Positions 25,989 through 33,256 of a stretch of DNA of 42,689 nt are shown here, in pieces (position 1 is the first letter of the stretch; every line of letters begins with the position of its first letter). Source of the DNA: an uncultured Verrucomicrobiota bacterium (GTDB lineage: Bacteria; Verrucomicrobiota; Verrucomicrobiia; Limisphaerales; UBA9464); the NCBI GenBank assembly GCA_903939515.1, contig CAJAHH010000046.1, positions 1 through 42,689 of the forward strand, given 5' to 3'. Below the pieces are notes generated by a model. It was not told where the DNA came from, searched no databases, and saw nothing but the letters and a program-made list of their open reading frames with translations. The translations under genes were made by a program, and so were the position numbers.

Positions 25989-27199
25989 ATAGGCGCAACC
26001 GGGTCAAATCCGGCTTCCTCGACAAGGCCCTGGGGCATCTCGGACGCTTCGATCCCAGTGGTCTTCAGAGTGTCGTGCAACGGTTGGCCAAGGAGAGGGA
26101 GTTCCTCGAGAGCCTCTTCAACACCATCGACTCTGGAATCATCGTCACCGACGACCAGGGACGCATGGTGTACTTCAACCTCATGGCCACCCGCATGCTG
26201 GGCATTCCGCCGGAGACCGCCGAAGAAGAACCGGTCACGCGTTACCTGCCCGATTTGGACTGGGCCCACATCTCCGCCCTCGACCGAGCCGGTGGCCACG
26301 GAATGTTTCGGACCGAGTTCGAGGTGGAATACCCCCGGCATCGGTTGATCCGCCTGAACGTCCGACCCCTCGACGGTGCGGCGCCGGGGAGTTCTGGACT
26401 CGTCCTCGTGCTCAATGATGCCACCGAAGCTCGGCAGGCCACTTCTGAGGCGGTCGAGGCCGAACGGGTTCATGCGCTGACCCTCTTGGCCGGCAGCCTG
26501 GCCCACGAGATCGGCAATCCCCTCAATGCGCTGCACATTCATCTTCAACTCATGGCCCGCGAAGTGCGCAAGCTTCAGCGCATCGACGGCGTGCCGGATT
26601 TGAAGGAGGCGGTCGATCGGCTCGGGGGTTTCCTGGGTGTGGCGACCGGCGAGATCGATCGGCTCGACTACATCATCACCGAGTTCCTCCAGGCGCTTCG
26701 TCCGTCGGTGCCCAAGCTTCAGGCCGGCTCCCTCAATGACACGGGGCAGGAGACCCTGGCCCTACTTCGGCCAGAGCTCGAAGATCGAGGACTGAAAGTG
26801 GTCAGCGAACTGGCCTCTAGCCTACCACCGGTCCTCTTCGACCCGGCCCAGCTCAAGCAGGTGCTCGTCAACCTCATCAAGAACGCCATGCAGGCCATGC
26901 CGCCGCAGGGAACCCTCACCGTGCGCAGTGGTTCTACGCAGGAGGCAGTGTGGATGACGGTCAGCGACACAGGTCCAGGCATCCCACCCGAGCAGTTGAA
27001 CCGTATTTTCGAGCCGTTCTACACCACCAAGAATAAGGGGACGGGCCTGGGCTTGCTCATCGTCCAGCGCATCATCCGTGACCATGGCGGCCGCATCGAA
27101 CTGGAAAGCACCGTGGGCAAGGGCACCACCTTCAAGCTCTGGCTGCCTCTGCGGGATCGTCGCCCACGCATGATTGCTTCGAGCACGTCGGAGGCCTGA
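25979..27199 (+). CDS. PAS-domain sensor histidine kinase
   Basis: A 406-aa cytosolic histidine kinase. A PAS domain lies at about 38-150 (FLESLFNTIDSGIIVTDDQG, VYFNLMATRMLGIP). The phosphoacceptor H176 is in LAGSLAHEIGNPLNALHIHL. The ATPase boxes are N (NLIKNAMQAM, about 298-307), G1 (DTGPGI, 330-335), F (IFEPFYTT) and G2 (GTGLGL, 354-359). No transmembrane segment, so the signal is intracellular. The ATG at 25979 overlaps the end of corA by 10 bases, which implies translational coupling. No response regulator is adjacent; the next gene is convergent after a terminator. The NtrB/AtoS-like H-box suggests an NtrC-type partner elsewhere, which is inference. Confidence 0.9.
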   Translation: MALNRRNRVKSGFLDKALGHLGRFDPSGLQSVVQRLAKEREFLESLFNTIDSGIIVTDDQGRMVYFNLMATRMLGIPPETAEEEPVTRYLPDLDWAHISALDRAGGHGMFRTEFEVEYPRHRLIRLNVRPLDGAAPGSSGLVLVLNDATEARQATSEAVEAERVHALTLLAGSLAHEIGNPLNALHIHLQLMAREVRKLQRIDGVPDLKEAVDRLGGFLGVATGEIDRLDYIITEFLQALRPSVPKLQAGSLNDTGQETLALLRPELEDRGLKVVSELASSLPPVLFDPAQLKQVLVNLIKNAMQAMPPQGTLTVRSGSTQEAVWMTVSDTGPGIPPEQLNRIFEPFYTTKNKGTGLGLLIVQRIIRDHGGRIELESTVGKGTTFKLWLPLRDRRPRMIASSTSEA

Positions 27200-27246
27200 A
27201 TCGACCCGACCTCAGTGCTTACAGGGCGAGGGTGTTGTACACGAAA

Positions 27247-27281
27247 AAGCCGGCAAGCCCCGGTGAGGGCATTGCCGGCTT
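27247..27281. terminator. Bidirectional intrinsic terminator between convergent genes
   Basis: AAGCCGGCAA (27247-27256) pairs perfectly with TTGCCGGCTT (27272-27281); inner GCCC (27257-27260) pairs with GGGC (27267-27270). A-rich sequence precedes and T follows the stem, so it can serve the kinase gene ending at 27199 and the leftward gene ending at 27300. Confidence 0.8.
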
Positions 27282-27299
27282 CGATTCCGACGCTGCTGG

Positions 27300-29657
27300 T
27301 CAGTGGAACGCGATGATCGAATCCCCCAGTTTGTGAATGGTTCCGATAATCTCTGAGCGCATCTCCGCGCCGTCGGCCGCATTGAGCGTGAACTTCACGC
27401 TGTACTGATCGGCCTTGGTGAGACCGTCGATAGCCAGGAAGACGCTCTTGCCGTCCACGGACAAGGTCGCTGACTTCACTTCTAGCTTGTCGTGCCCGTC
27501 CTTGCCGGGGTTCTTGACCGACAGTTCCGGGGAGCCGTAGCCGCCGCTATAGCGGTAGTTCCAGAGTTCCACGGAGTAGTTGGCCGCATCCTGGGCCACT
27601 TCGGTTTTGAGTGGGGTGCTGAAGGTGATCTTCAGCCCGTTCTTGGCCGCGTGGGCCTTGAGGGCCGTGTGGACCGGGTGACCTGTGTAGCGGACGCGGA
27701 AGAACCCGCCATCGCGGGTGGCCGCATTCTGCCAGCCCTTGAGGCCGGACAGATAGAGTTGGCCGTCCTTGGGGCTGAAGCGCCCGCGCATGATGCCGCT
27801 CTGGAACTTGAGCCCGAAGGGCACCAGCGAGGCCTGGGTGGTACCGCCAACGGTGTCCATGCCCACGCCGTACAGCAGGCACTTGCCGTAGCTCATGAAC
27901 AGCGGCGAACCCTTCCAGGGCCCCCACTTGTCGCTGGTGACATACACCTGACCACCGCTGGAGTTGTCCCAGCGCATGGGTAACCACGCGATGGGCTCGT
28001 CATAACCCGTGGGAACGGGCATGGCGCTGTCCCAGCCCTTGAGCTTGTTGGCCTTGCGGGCCTCGGGATCGCTCGGATTGACGCGAATCTCGCGGCCATC
28101 CGGGTACTTGAGCGTGAGCTCGCGCTGGGCGGCCGGAACCATGCCCATGAAGGAACCGGGGCGGACCAAGTTCAGCTTCGAGGAGGGCATCCAATGGCCC
28201 TGGTTGTCGCCCACCAGCACCGTATCGTCGGGTCCGACGGTCATGCCGTTCGGGGCCCGCAAGCCGGTTGCGAAGACTTCCATGTGCTTTCCATCGGGCG
28301 ACACCTTGAGAATGGTGCCCTGATGGGGTGAAGTCACACTGGGTTCCCACGGCGCGCCCTTGGCGTAGTAGAAGTTGCCCTTCGAGTCGGTGTGCAAATC
28401 GAGGACGAACTCGTGGTAGTTGGGCGTGACGACCGTGTCGTTGTTGAAGTTCTCGTACAAGTCGGCCTCGCCGTCCCGGTTCAAGTCCTTGAGCCGGGTG
28501 ATTTGGTCACGGCCGGCCACATAAATCTCACCCTTCACGACCTTGAGTCCGAGCGGTTGAAACAGACCCGAGGCGAAGCGTTTCCAGGTGAGCTTCTCGA
28601 GCTTCTCATCGATGCCCGAGACGATCCACACGTCGCCGTGAAAGGTGCAAACCGCCGCCCGTCCGTCGGGCAAGAAGTCGAAGCCCCCGAGGAAGGTGCT
28701 CACCCGATAGGGATTCGGGAACGGCTCGGTGATGGTGTCCACCACGTAGCTGCCATCGCCGCCGCCGGTGTTGAGCTTGCCCTGAGTCGACACGGTCTCG
28801 GTCCAGTGGGCCGGACCGCCTTGGGTCAGCTTGCGGAGGTCAGCGGCCTTGCCGGCCAGCGGGGGCAGGGCATCTCCGGAAGCGATGGCGATGCGGAAGG
28901 CCGATCCGGCACGGGCCTTGGCCAGCGTGAAGACCACCTGGCCGTCACGGACTTGCAAGGCACCCTGGACGTCGGAGTCGACCGAGATTGCCAGCGACGT
29001 GCCCTTGGCGGCATCGCGCAGCACCAGGTGGTTGTTCCCGGTGTTGCTCGCGACCGCACCAACTGGAGCCGAAGCGATGACGATCTGACCGCCGCGGATT
29101 GATCCGAGCGGCTGGATTGTGCGCACGATGACTGGCTTATCGGTGGAGCCCTCAAGCGAGGGGCTTTCCAGCACCTCGATACCGCCCACGGTGTACTTCA
29201 GCACCACTTGGTTACCGTGCAGGTAGAGACCTTCGTAGTGGGCCCAGTCCTTGGGCAGCGGTCCTTGGTGGTCTTTGCGCGCATCGGTGATGCTGCCGTG
29301 GGAGTCCGACCAACCCGGACCCATCGCGGTGTCGAACACGATGTTCGTGCCCTTCACCGAGGGGGGCGGCGGCCACTCGATCTTGGTCAGGGTATTGCCG
29401 AATTCGAGGAATTCGCCGGTCCAGGCAACCGACAAGCGCAGCGTGTCGAGGTCATAGACCACGTGGCTGCGTTGATCGGTGCCGAGGTTAATGGCCAGGC
29501 CTTTCATGGCCGCGGCGACGCCTTTGCCGCGCATGACGGTGCCGGACCAGAACGGCCCGCGAATGGGCCCGGTGGCCGGGGCCTGCGCTACGAGGCTCGA
29601 GGGCAGGAGCGGCAACGCCGCGGCCGCCACAAGGCTCCAAAATGCAGATGACTTCAT
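27300..29657 (-). CDS. Exported sorbosone/glucose-dehydrogenase-like beta-propeller protein
   Basis: A 785-aa exported protein. The signal peptide ends near residue 25 (WSLVAAAALPLLPSSLVAQ). An N-terminal beta-sandwich (about 30-270; AWTGEFLEFGNTLTKIEWP) is followed by a six-bladed propeller at about 310-670 (FDFLPDGRAAVCTFHGDVW, GLFQPLGLKVVKGEIYV, GLRAPNGMTVGPDDTVLVGD) resembling the dehydrogenase-like domains of PVC bacteria. A C-terminal Ig-like domain occupies about 680-780. There is no CxxCH, so no heme domain is attached, unlike many PVC relatives. The role is probably oxidation or binding of sugar-derived compounds in the periplasm; this is inference from fold similarity. It has its own bidirectional terminator downstream. 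It is divergent from the repeat element and the DUF455 gene. Confidence 0.8.
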   Translation of the reverse strand: MKSSAFWSLVAAAALPLLPSSLVAQAPATGPIRGPFWSGTVMRGKGVAAAMKGLAINLGTDQRSHVVYDLDTLRLSVAWTGEFLEFGNTLTKIEWPPPPSVKGTNIVFDTAMGPGWSDSHGSITDARKDHQGPLPKDWAHYEGLYLHGNQVVLKYTVGGIEVLESPSLEGSTDKPVIVRTIQPLGSIRGGQIVIASAPVGAVASNTGNNHLVLRDAAKGTSLAISVDSDVQGALQVRDGQVVFTLAKARAGSAFRIAIASGDALPPLAGKAADLRKLTQGGPAHWTETVSTQGKLNTGGGDGSYVVDTITEPFPNPYRVSTFLGGFDFLPDGRAAVCTFHGDVWIVSGIDEKLEKLTWKRFASGLFQPLGLKVVKGEIYVAGRDQITRLKDLNRDGEADLYENFNNDTVVTPNYHEFVLDLHTDSKGNFYYAKGAPWEPSVTSPHQGTILKVSPDGKHMEVFATGLRAPNGMTVGPDDTVLVGDNQGHWMPSSKLNLVRPGSFMGMVPAAQRELTLKYPDGREIRVNPSDPEARKANKLKGWDSAMPVPTGYDEPIAWLPMRWDNSSGGQVYVTSDKWGPWKGSPLFMSYGKCLLYGVGMDTVGGTTQASLVPFGLKFQSGIMRGRFSPKDGQLYLSGLKGWQNAATRDGGFFRVRYTGHPVHTALKAHAAKNGLKITFSTPLKTEVAQDAANYSVELWNYRYSGGYGSPELSVKNPGKDGHDKLEVKSATLSVDGKSVFLAIDGLTKADQYSVKFTLNAADGAEMRSEIIGTIHKLGDSIIAFH

Positions 29658-29724
29658 GGATGAGGAATAGTTGAGAACTCCCGAAAATGTCCGTCACCCC
29701 TCCCCACAACGCAAGGGCTACTAG

Positions 29725-29930
29725 GTAGGGACCGATCTCCGAGCGGTCCGCGTGTGCCGACCCTGCTCCGAGGTAGGGACCGATCTCCGAGCGGTCCGTG
29801 TGTGCCGACCCTGCTCCGAGGTAGGGACCGATCTCCGAGCGGTCCGTGTGTGCCGACCCTGCTCCGAGGTAGGGACCGATCTCCGAGCGGTCCGTCCCCA
29901 CCGACGCGGCGCTTTCGGAGAAATCTCCCT
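29725..29930. repeat. 48-bp tandem repeat plus flanking module (dispersed hairpin element)
   Basis: Units start at 29725, 29773, 29821 and 29869; three are complete and nearly identical (one C/T difference at unit position 27) and the fourth stops after about 27 bases. Each contains GGACCG and CGGTCC arms (unit positions 5-10 and 20-25) separated by 9 nt, so each could form a hairpin. Positions 29908-29930 then match the reverse complement of 105-127. It fills most of the 404-bp gap between the leftward propeller gene and the DUF455-ATP-grasp gene. Frames through it give repetitive translations, an artefact of the 48-bp period. Confidence 0.85.
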
Positions 29931-30061
29931 GAGACAGCGAGGTTCCCTATTCCCTCAATCGTGTCTCCAATGTTCCGGCGTCGGCGGCTCCATTACCGTC
30001 GTTCCGAACCTCCCTCGGCTATCCGTTGGACAGGAAGGCCAGTTCGGCCGACAACTGGGGG

Positions 30062-32230
30062 GTGGAATTGCGCGAGTTTGCCGAGCGGATCCTCTGCGCG
30101 ACGACGCTGGAGGAGAAGCTCATCGACCCGCCCGGAGAACGGCTCACCGACGAGCGTCCCGGGCCCGCGTGGGATTTTTCCGCCGAACCGGGCCGACCGG
30201 CCGAATTGCGCTTCAAGCCATCGGGCTCCGACAAGGCGGGCACCGCGGGCAAGGCCGAGTTTCCGGGCCTGCACGGACTGGATAATGAGACGGGGCGCGG
30301 CAAGGTCCTGCACTTCTTCGCCAATCACGAACTCCTGGCCACCGAATTGATGGCTTTGGCGCTCCTGCGTTTCCCCGACGCGCCCCCGGCCTTTCGTCGA
30401 GGCGTCCTGCACACCTTGCGCGAGGAGCAGGAACACGTACGCCTGTACCTCGACCGCATGAAGGCCTGCGGCATCCGGTTCGGCGAACTGCCTGTTAGCG
30501 GCTATTTTTGGCGTTCGGTGGCCCCGATGCGCCAGCCGATGGACTTCGTCACCGGCCTGAGCCTCACCTTCGAGCAGGCCAATCTCGATTTTGCCCGTGT
30601 CTTTTCTCGGGGGTTCGCCGAGGCGGGCGACCTAGAGACAGCCGCCTTGCTGCAGCGCATCTTGCACGATGAGATCGGGCACGTAGCCCACGGATTGAAG
30701 TGGTTCCGCCAGTGGAAGGATCCGAGCTCCAGCGATTGGGACGCGTTCTGCGGCTCCCTGCGCTTTCCGCTGTCGCCGCAACGGGCCAAAGGCGTGGAGT
30801 TCAACCTAGAAGCCCGCCGCGCAGCGGGTCTTGAGCCCGAGTTCATCGCCCAGTTGGAACTCTTCGCCCGCTCCAAAGGGCGCACGCCGCAAGTCTTCCT
30901 CTTCAATCCGCTGGCCGAGGGATACATCGCCCGCGGCCTCGGATTCACTCCCGCCGCCCCGGCCCGTCAATTGGCCCGCGATCTGGCCCACCTGCCGCAG
31001 TTCTTGGCCCGCCGCGACGACGTGGTAGTGGTGCCCGAGGCTCCGGCCCCGGACTTTCTGGCGACCCTGAAATCAGCCGGCTTCGAACTGCCCGAGTTCG
31101 TGGTGGCCCCGGAGGGCGTTCGATTGGGCAATGGGCACGGCAACGGCCATGGCCATGGGCTCACCGATTTGCTCGGCCAACGCAAACTCGGCGGCCTGCG
31201 CCCCTGGGCCTGGGCCCCGGATAGCTTGGAACGCTTAGGCCCGCTGTTCCTGCAAGTAACCGGCGATGACCGGGGCCCGGACGACTGCTTCAACTCCCGC
31301 ATCGCCGAGCTGTATTCCAAGGCCTGGAGTGCGCGGTTTTTGGGGGAAATCCATTCGGAACTCGCGGCGGTCTTTCCGGCGCTATGCTCGGTCGAGACAA
31401 TCGGGCTTCCCGTCACTGAGTTGCCCTCAGCCCTAGCAGCCATCAGTGATTTCCGGGCTCGTGGATTCCACCGCTTGGTCGTCAAGCAAGCCCTCGGATT
31501 GGCCGGGGCCAATGCCATCCGGCTTTGGGAACCCGAACTCCTCGACACCCAGCGCCGCTGGATGGCCGACGCTCTGGAGGCCGGTCAAGTCCTGGTGGTG
31601 GAACCTTGGCTCGAACGCCTGGCCGATTTTTCGGTGCAATTAGAGCGGACGGACGGGGGCTTGAAACGCATCGGCTTCACCGATCTCTTCAACGACCACC
31701 GCGGACAGTTCCTCGCCAATGGGGCGAGCCCGGGCTTTGAGCGACGTCCGCCGGCGCGGGTGGTGCGGGCCTTCAACTCCTGGCCGGATGCACCTGGACT
31801 CCTGCGGCGGGTGTACGACGTCATCGCCTCGGCGCTCGAAACACGGTTGGCCGCAATCGGTTTTTGTGGGCCCGTCGGCATCGATGCCCTGGTGTGCCAA
31901 ACACCCGAAGGCCCCCGGCTCAAGCCCGTGGTGGAGATTAATCCGCGCTACACCATGGGCCGCCTCACCCTCGAGCTCATGCGGGTCGTGGCTCCCGGCA
32001 GCCATGGACTTTTCCGACTCGTTAATCGATCCCAGCTCAAGGCCTCCGGGTTCGCTACCTTCGCCGACTACGCCCAAGACGCGGTGCGCCGGCACCCCCT
32101 TCACTTGGCTGGTTCGCCACAGCCTCGCCTCCGCGAGGGCGCAGTCTGCCTCAACGATCCCTCTCGGGTTCAAGTTTGCCTGGCCGTGTGGGTTGTGGGT
32201 CGAAACGAAACAATCTTGTCAACAACCTGA
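30062..32230 (+). CDS. DUF455 ferritin-like / ATP-grasp fusion protein
   Basis: A 722-aa cytosolic protein with two enzymatic halves. Residues 1 to about 260 are DUF455, a ferritin-like four-helix fold; probable di-metal ligands are E95, E122, H125 (REEQEH), E171 (FEQAN), E204 and H207 (HDEIGH). Residues about 270-440 look like a pre-ATP-grasp domain and contain a Gly/His linker near 356-367 (GNGHGNGHGHG). Residues about 440-700 form an ATP-grasp core: K475 (VVKQALGLAGAN), D608 (GPVGIDALV) and E625/N627 (VVEINPRYTMG). ATP-grasp enzymes ligate carboxylates to amines or thiols. I infer an amide-forming oxygenase-ligase; the substrate is unknown. The start is GTG at 30062 (VELREFAERIL, as in DUF455 relatives); TTG at 30026 is the alternative. 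No operon partner. Confidence 0.85.
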   Translation: MELREFAERILCATTLEEKLIDPPGERLTDERPGPAWDFSAEPGRPAELRFKPSGSDKAGTAGKAEFPGLHGLDNETGRGKVLHFFANHELLATELMALALLRFPDAPPAFRRGVLHTLREEQEHVRLYLDRMKACGIRFGELPVSGYFWRSVAPMRQPMDFVTGLSLTFEQANLDFARVFSRGFAEAGDLETAALLQRILHDEIGHVAHGLKWFRQWKDPSSSDWDAFCGSLRFPLSPQRAKGVEFNLEARRAAGLEPEFIAQLELFARSKGRTPQVFLFNPLAEGYIARGLGFTPAAPARQLARDLAHLPQFLARRDDVVVVPEAPAPDFLATLKSAGFELPEFVVAPEGVRLGNGHGNGHGHGLTDLLGQRKLGGLRPWAWAPDSLERLGPLFLQVTGDDRGPDDCFNSRIAELYSKAWSARFLGEIHSELAAVFPALCSVETIGLPVTELPSALAAISDFRARGFHRLVVKQALGLAGANAIRLWEPELLDTQRRWMADALEAGQVLVVEPWLERLADFSVQLERTDGGLKRIGFTDLFNDHRGQFLANGASPGFERRPPARVVRAFNSWPDAPGLLRRVYDVIASALETRLAAIGFCGPVGIDALVCQTPEGPRLKPVVEINPRYTMGRLTLELMRVVAPGSHGLFRLVNRSQLKASGFATFADYAQDAVRRHPLHLAGSPQPRLREGAVCLNDPSRVQVCLAVWVVGRNETILSTT

Positions 32231-32267
32231 AATCCATCGGCCACAAACTGGGTTAAATAATTCAATC

Positions 32268-32295
32268 CCGTGACAGACGGATGACCCTGTCACGG
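32268..32295. promoter_or_regulatory. Inverted repeat between the fusion gene and the pilin-like gene
   Basis: CCGTGACAG (32268-32276) and CTGTCACGG (32287-32295) are perfect 9-bp arms around a 10-nt loop, 38 bp past the stop at 32230. A T-run (TTTTTT) follows only 13 nt later. It may be a terminator of the fusion gene or an operator for the gene at 32371. Confidence 0.4.
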
Positions 32296-32370
32296 AATGT
32301 AATCTGGATTTTTTAACGCTGTGACCTGATGGCGTTTTGTTCGTCACTTCAGCGTGAATAGTCTGAAGTA

Positions 32371-33222
32371 GTGCCCCGAACTTCATGGAATTCAGCTCGT
32401 TGTCTGCCTCTCCAGAAGCAATCTGGCGGATTTACCCTCATTGAGTTGCTGGTAGTCATTGCGATCATCGCGATCCTAGCCGGTTTGCTCCTGCCCGCCC
32501 TTGCGAGTGCCAAGCAGAAGGGAAATCAGGCCGTCTGTTTGAGCAATCTGCGCCAAGTCTCCTTGGGCACGACGATGTATGCTCAGGACAATGCAGACTC
32601 GATGCATTACTACATCGATTCGGACGGAAAACCGCAGGTCCCCAACCATGGGCAGTGGACGCTGACTCCGAGTCACAACGCGCTGCTAGATCTTCAAAAT
32701 CCCAATCAGCGGGTTATCTCTTATTGGGGCGTAGCCTATGTCAGTTACTTTGGTGGGGCACGCCGCGCCTTCCGCTGCCCGAGCGCCAAGATTGTCGACG
32801 AGTGGCGGGAAACCGGTTTGGCCTATCCGAGCGAGTTTTGGCGCAATTCGACCTACGGCATTAATCGCTACGTGGCCCTGAACCCAGGGACGGTCTACAC
32901 GGCCGATCCGACGCTTCCTCGAAAAATTAGCGAAATCCCAAGCCCCCAGACGACCGTGTTTGCTCAGGACTCGGCCGAGCAGCGGATGGAGGGACATGAC
33001 GACAGTCTTGGGATCTTTCCGGGTTATAAGGAGGGCCTCATCCAATGGAAAGTTCGGTTGGCCAGTCTCTATCCCGGAGTCCGGATGGAGTTCGAGTGGT
33101 TCCGCCACAATCGCCAGTGCTCCACACTTTGGCTACCCGGCAACGTGTCCACCATCCGCTACAGCAAGGGGGTGGATTATCGCTGGTACACCGGCGAACT
33201 CCCGCAGGAAAGCCCTCGATGA
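32371..33222 (+). CDS. Type II secretion/pilin-like protein with degenerate H-X9-DG motif
   Basis: A 283-aa pilin-like protein. The prepilin site [20 protein letters not shown] is at about residues 20-39, with F at the cleavage position and E at mature position 5, and a basic leader (RTSWNSARCLPLQKQ). The usual C-terminal H-X9-DG is altered: HNRQCSTLWLPG has PG where DG is expected. Cysteines at the C-terminus of the helix region (QAVCLSNLRQV) and in FRCPSAK are typical of the family. The start is GTG at 32371. The next gene starts 34 bp downstream, so they are probably cotranscribed. Function unknown; no secretion apparatus in the window. Confidence 0.8.
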   Translation: MPRTSWNSARCLPLQKQSGGFTLIELLVVIAIIAILAGLLLPALASAKQKGNQAVCLSNLRQVSLGTTMYAQDNADSMHYYIDSDGKPQVPNHGQWTLTPSHNALLDLQNPNQRVISYWGVAYVSYFGGARRAFRCPSAKIVDEWRETGLAYPSEFWRNSTYGINRYVALNPGTVYTADPTLPRKISEIPSPQTTVFAQDSAEQRMEGHDDSLGIFPGYKEGLIQWKVRLASLYPGVRMEFEWFRHNRQCSTLWLPGNVSTIRYSKGVDYRWYTGELPQESPR

Positions 33223-33256
33223 TTTGTTCTCCGTATTCCAACTCAACCTCCACTCC

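Noticed and set aside
27300-29657. Heme-binding c-type domain on the dehydrogenase-like propeller
   Set aside because: PVC relatives often carry one, but no CxxCH motif is present anywhere in this protein.
29725-29895. Repeats with 48-bp period as a CRISPR array
   Set aside because: The units are contiguous with no unique spacers, the copies are identical throughout, and no cas genes are present; it is a tandem repeat.
29488-30350. Repetitive proteins encoded across the 48-bp array on both strands
   Set aside because: 48 is divisible by three, so repeated translations arise automatically in any open frame; none has a start context or a domain.
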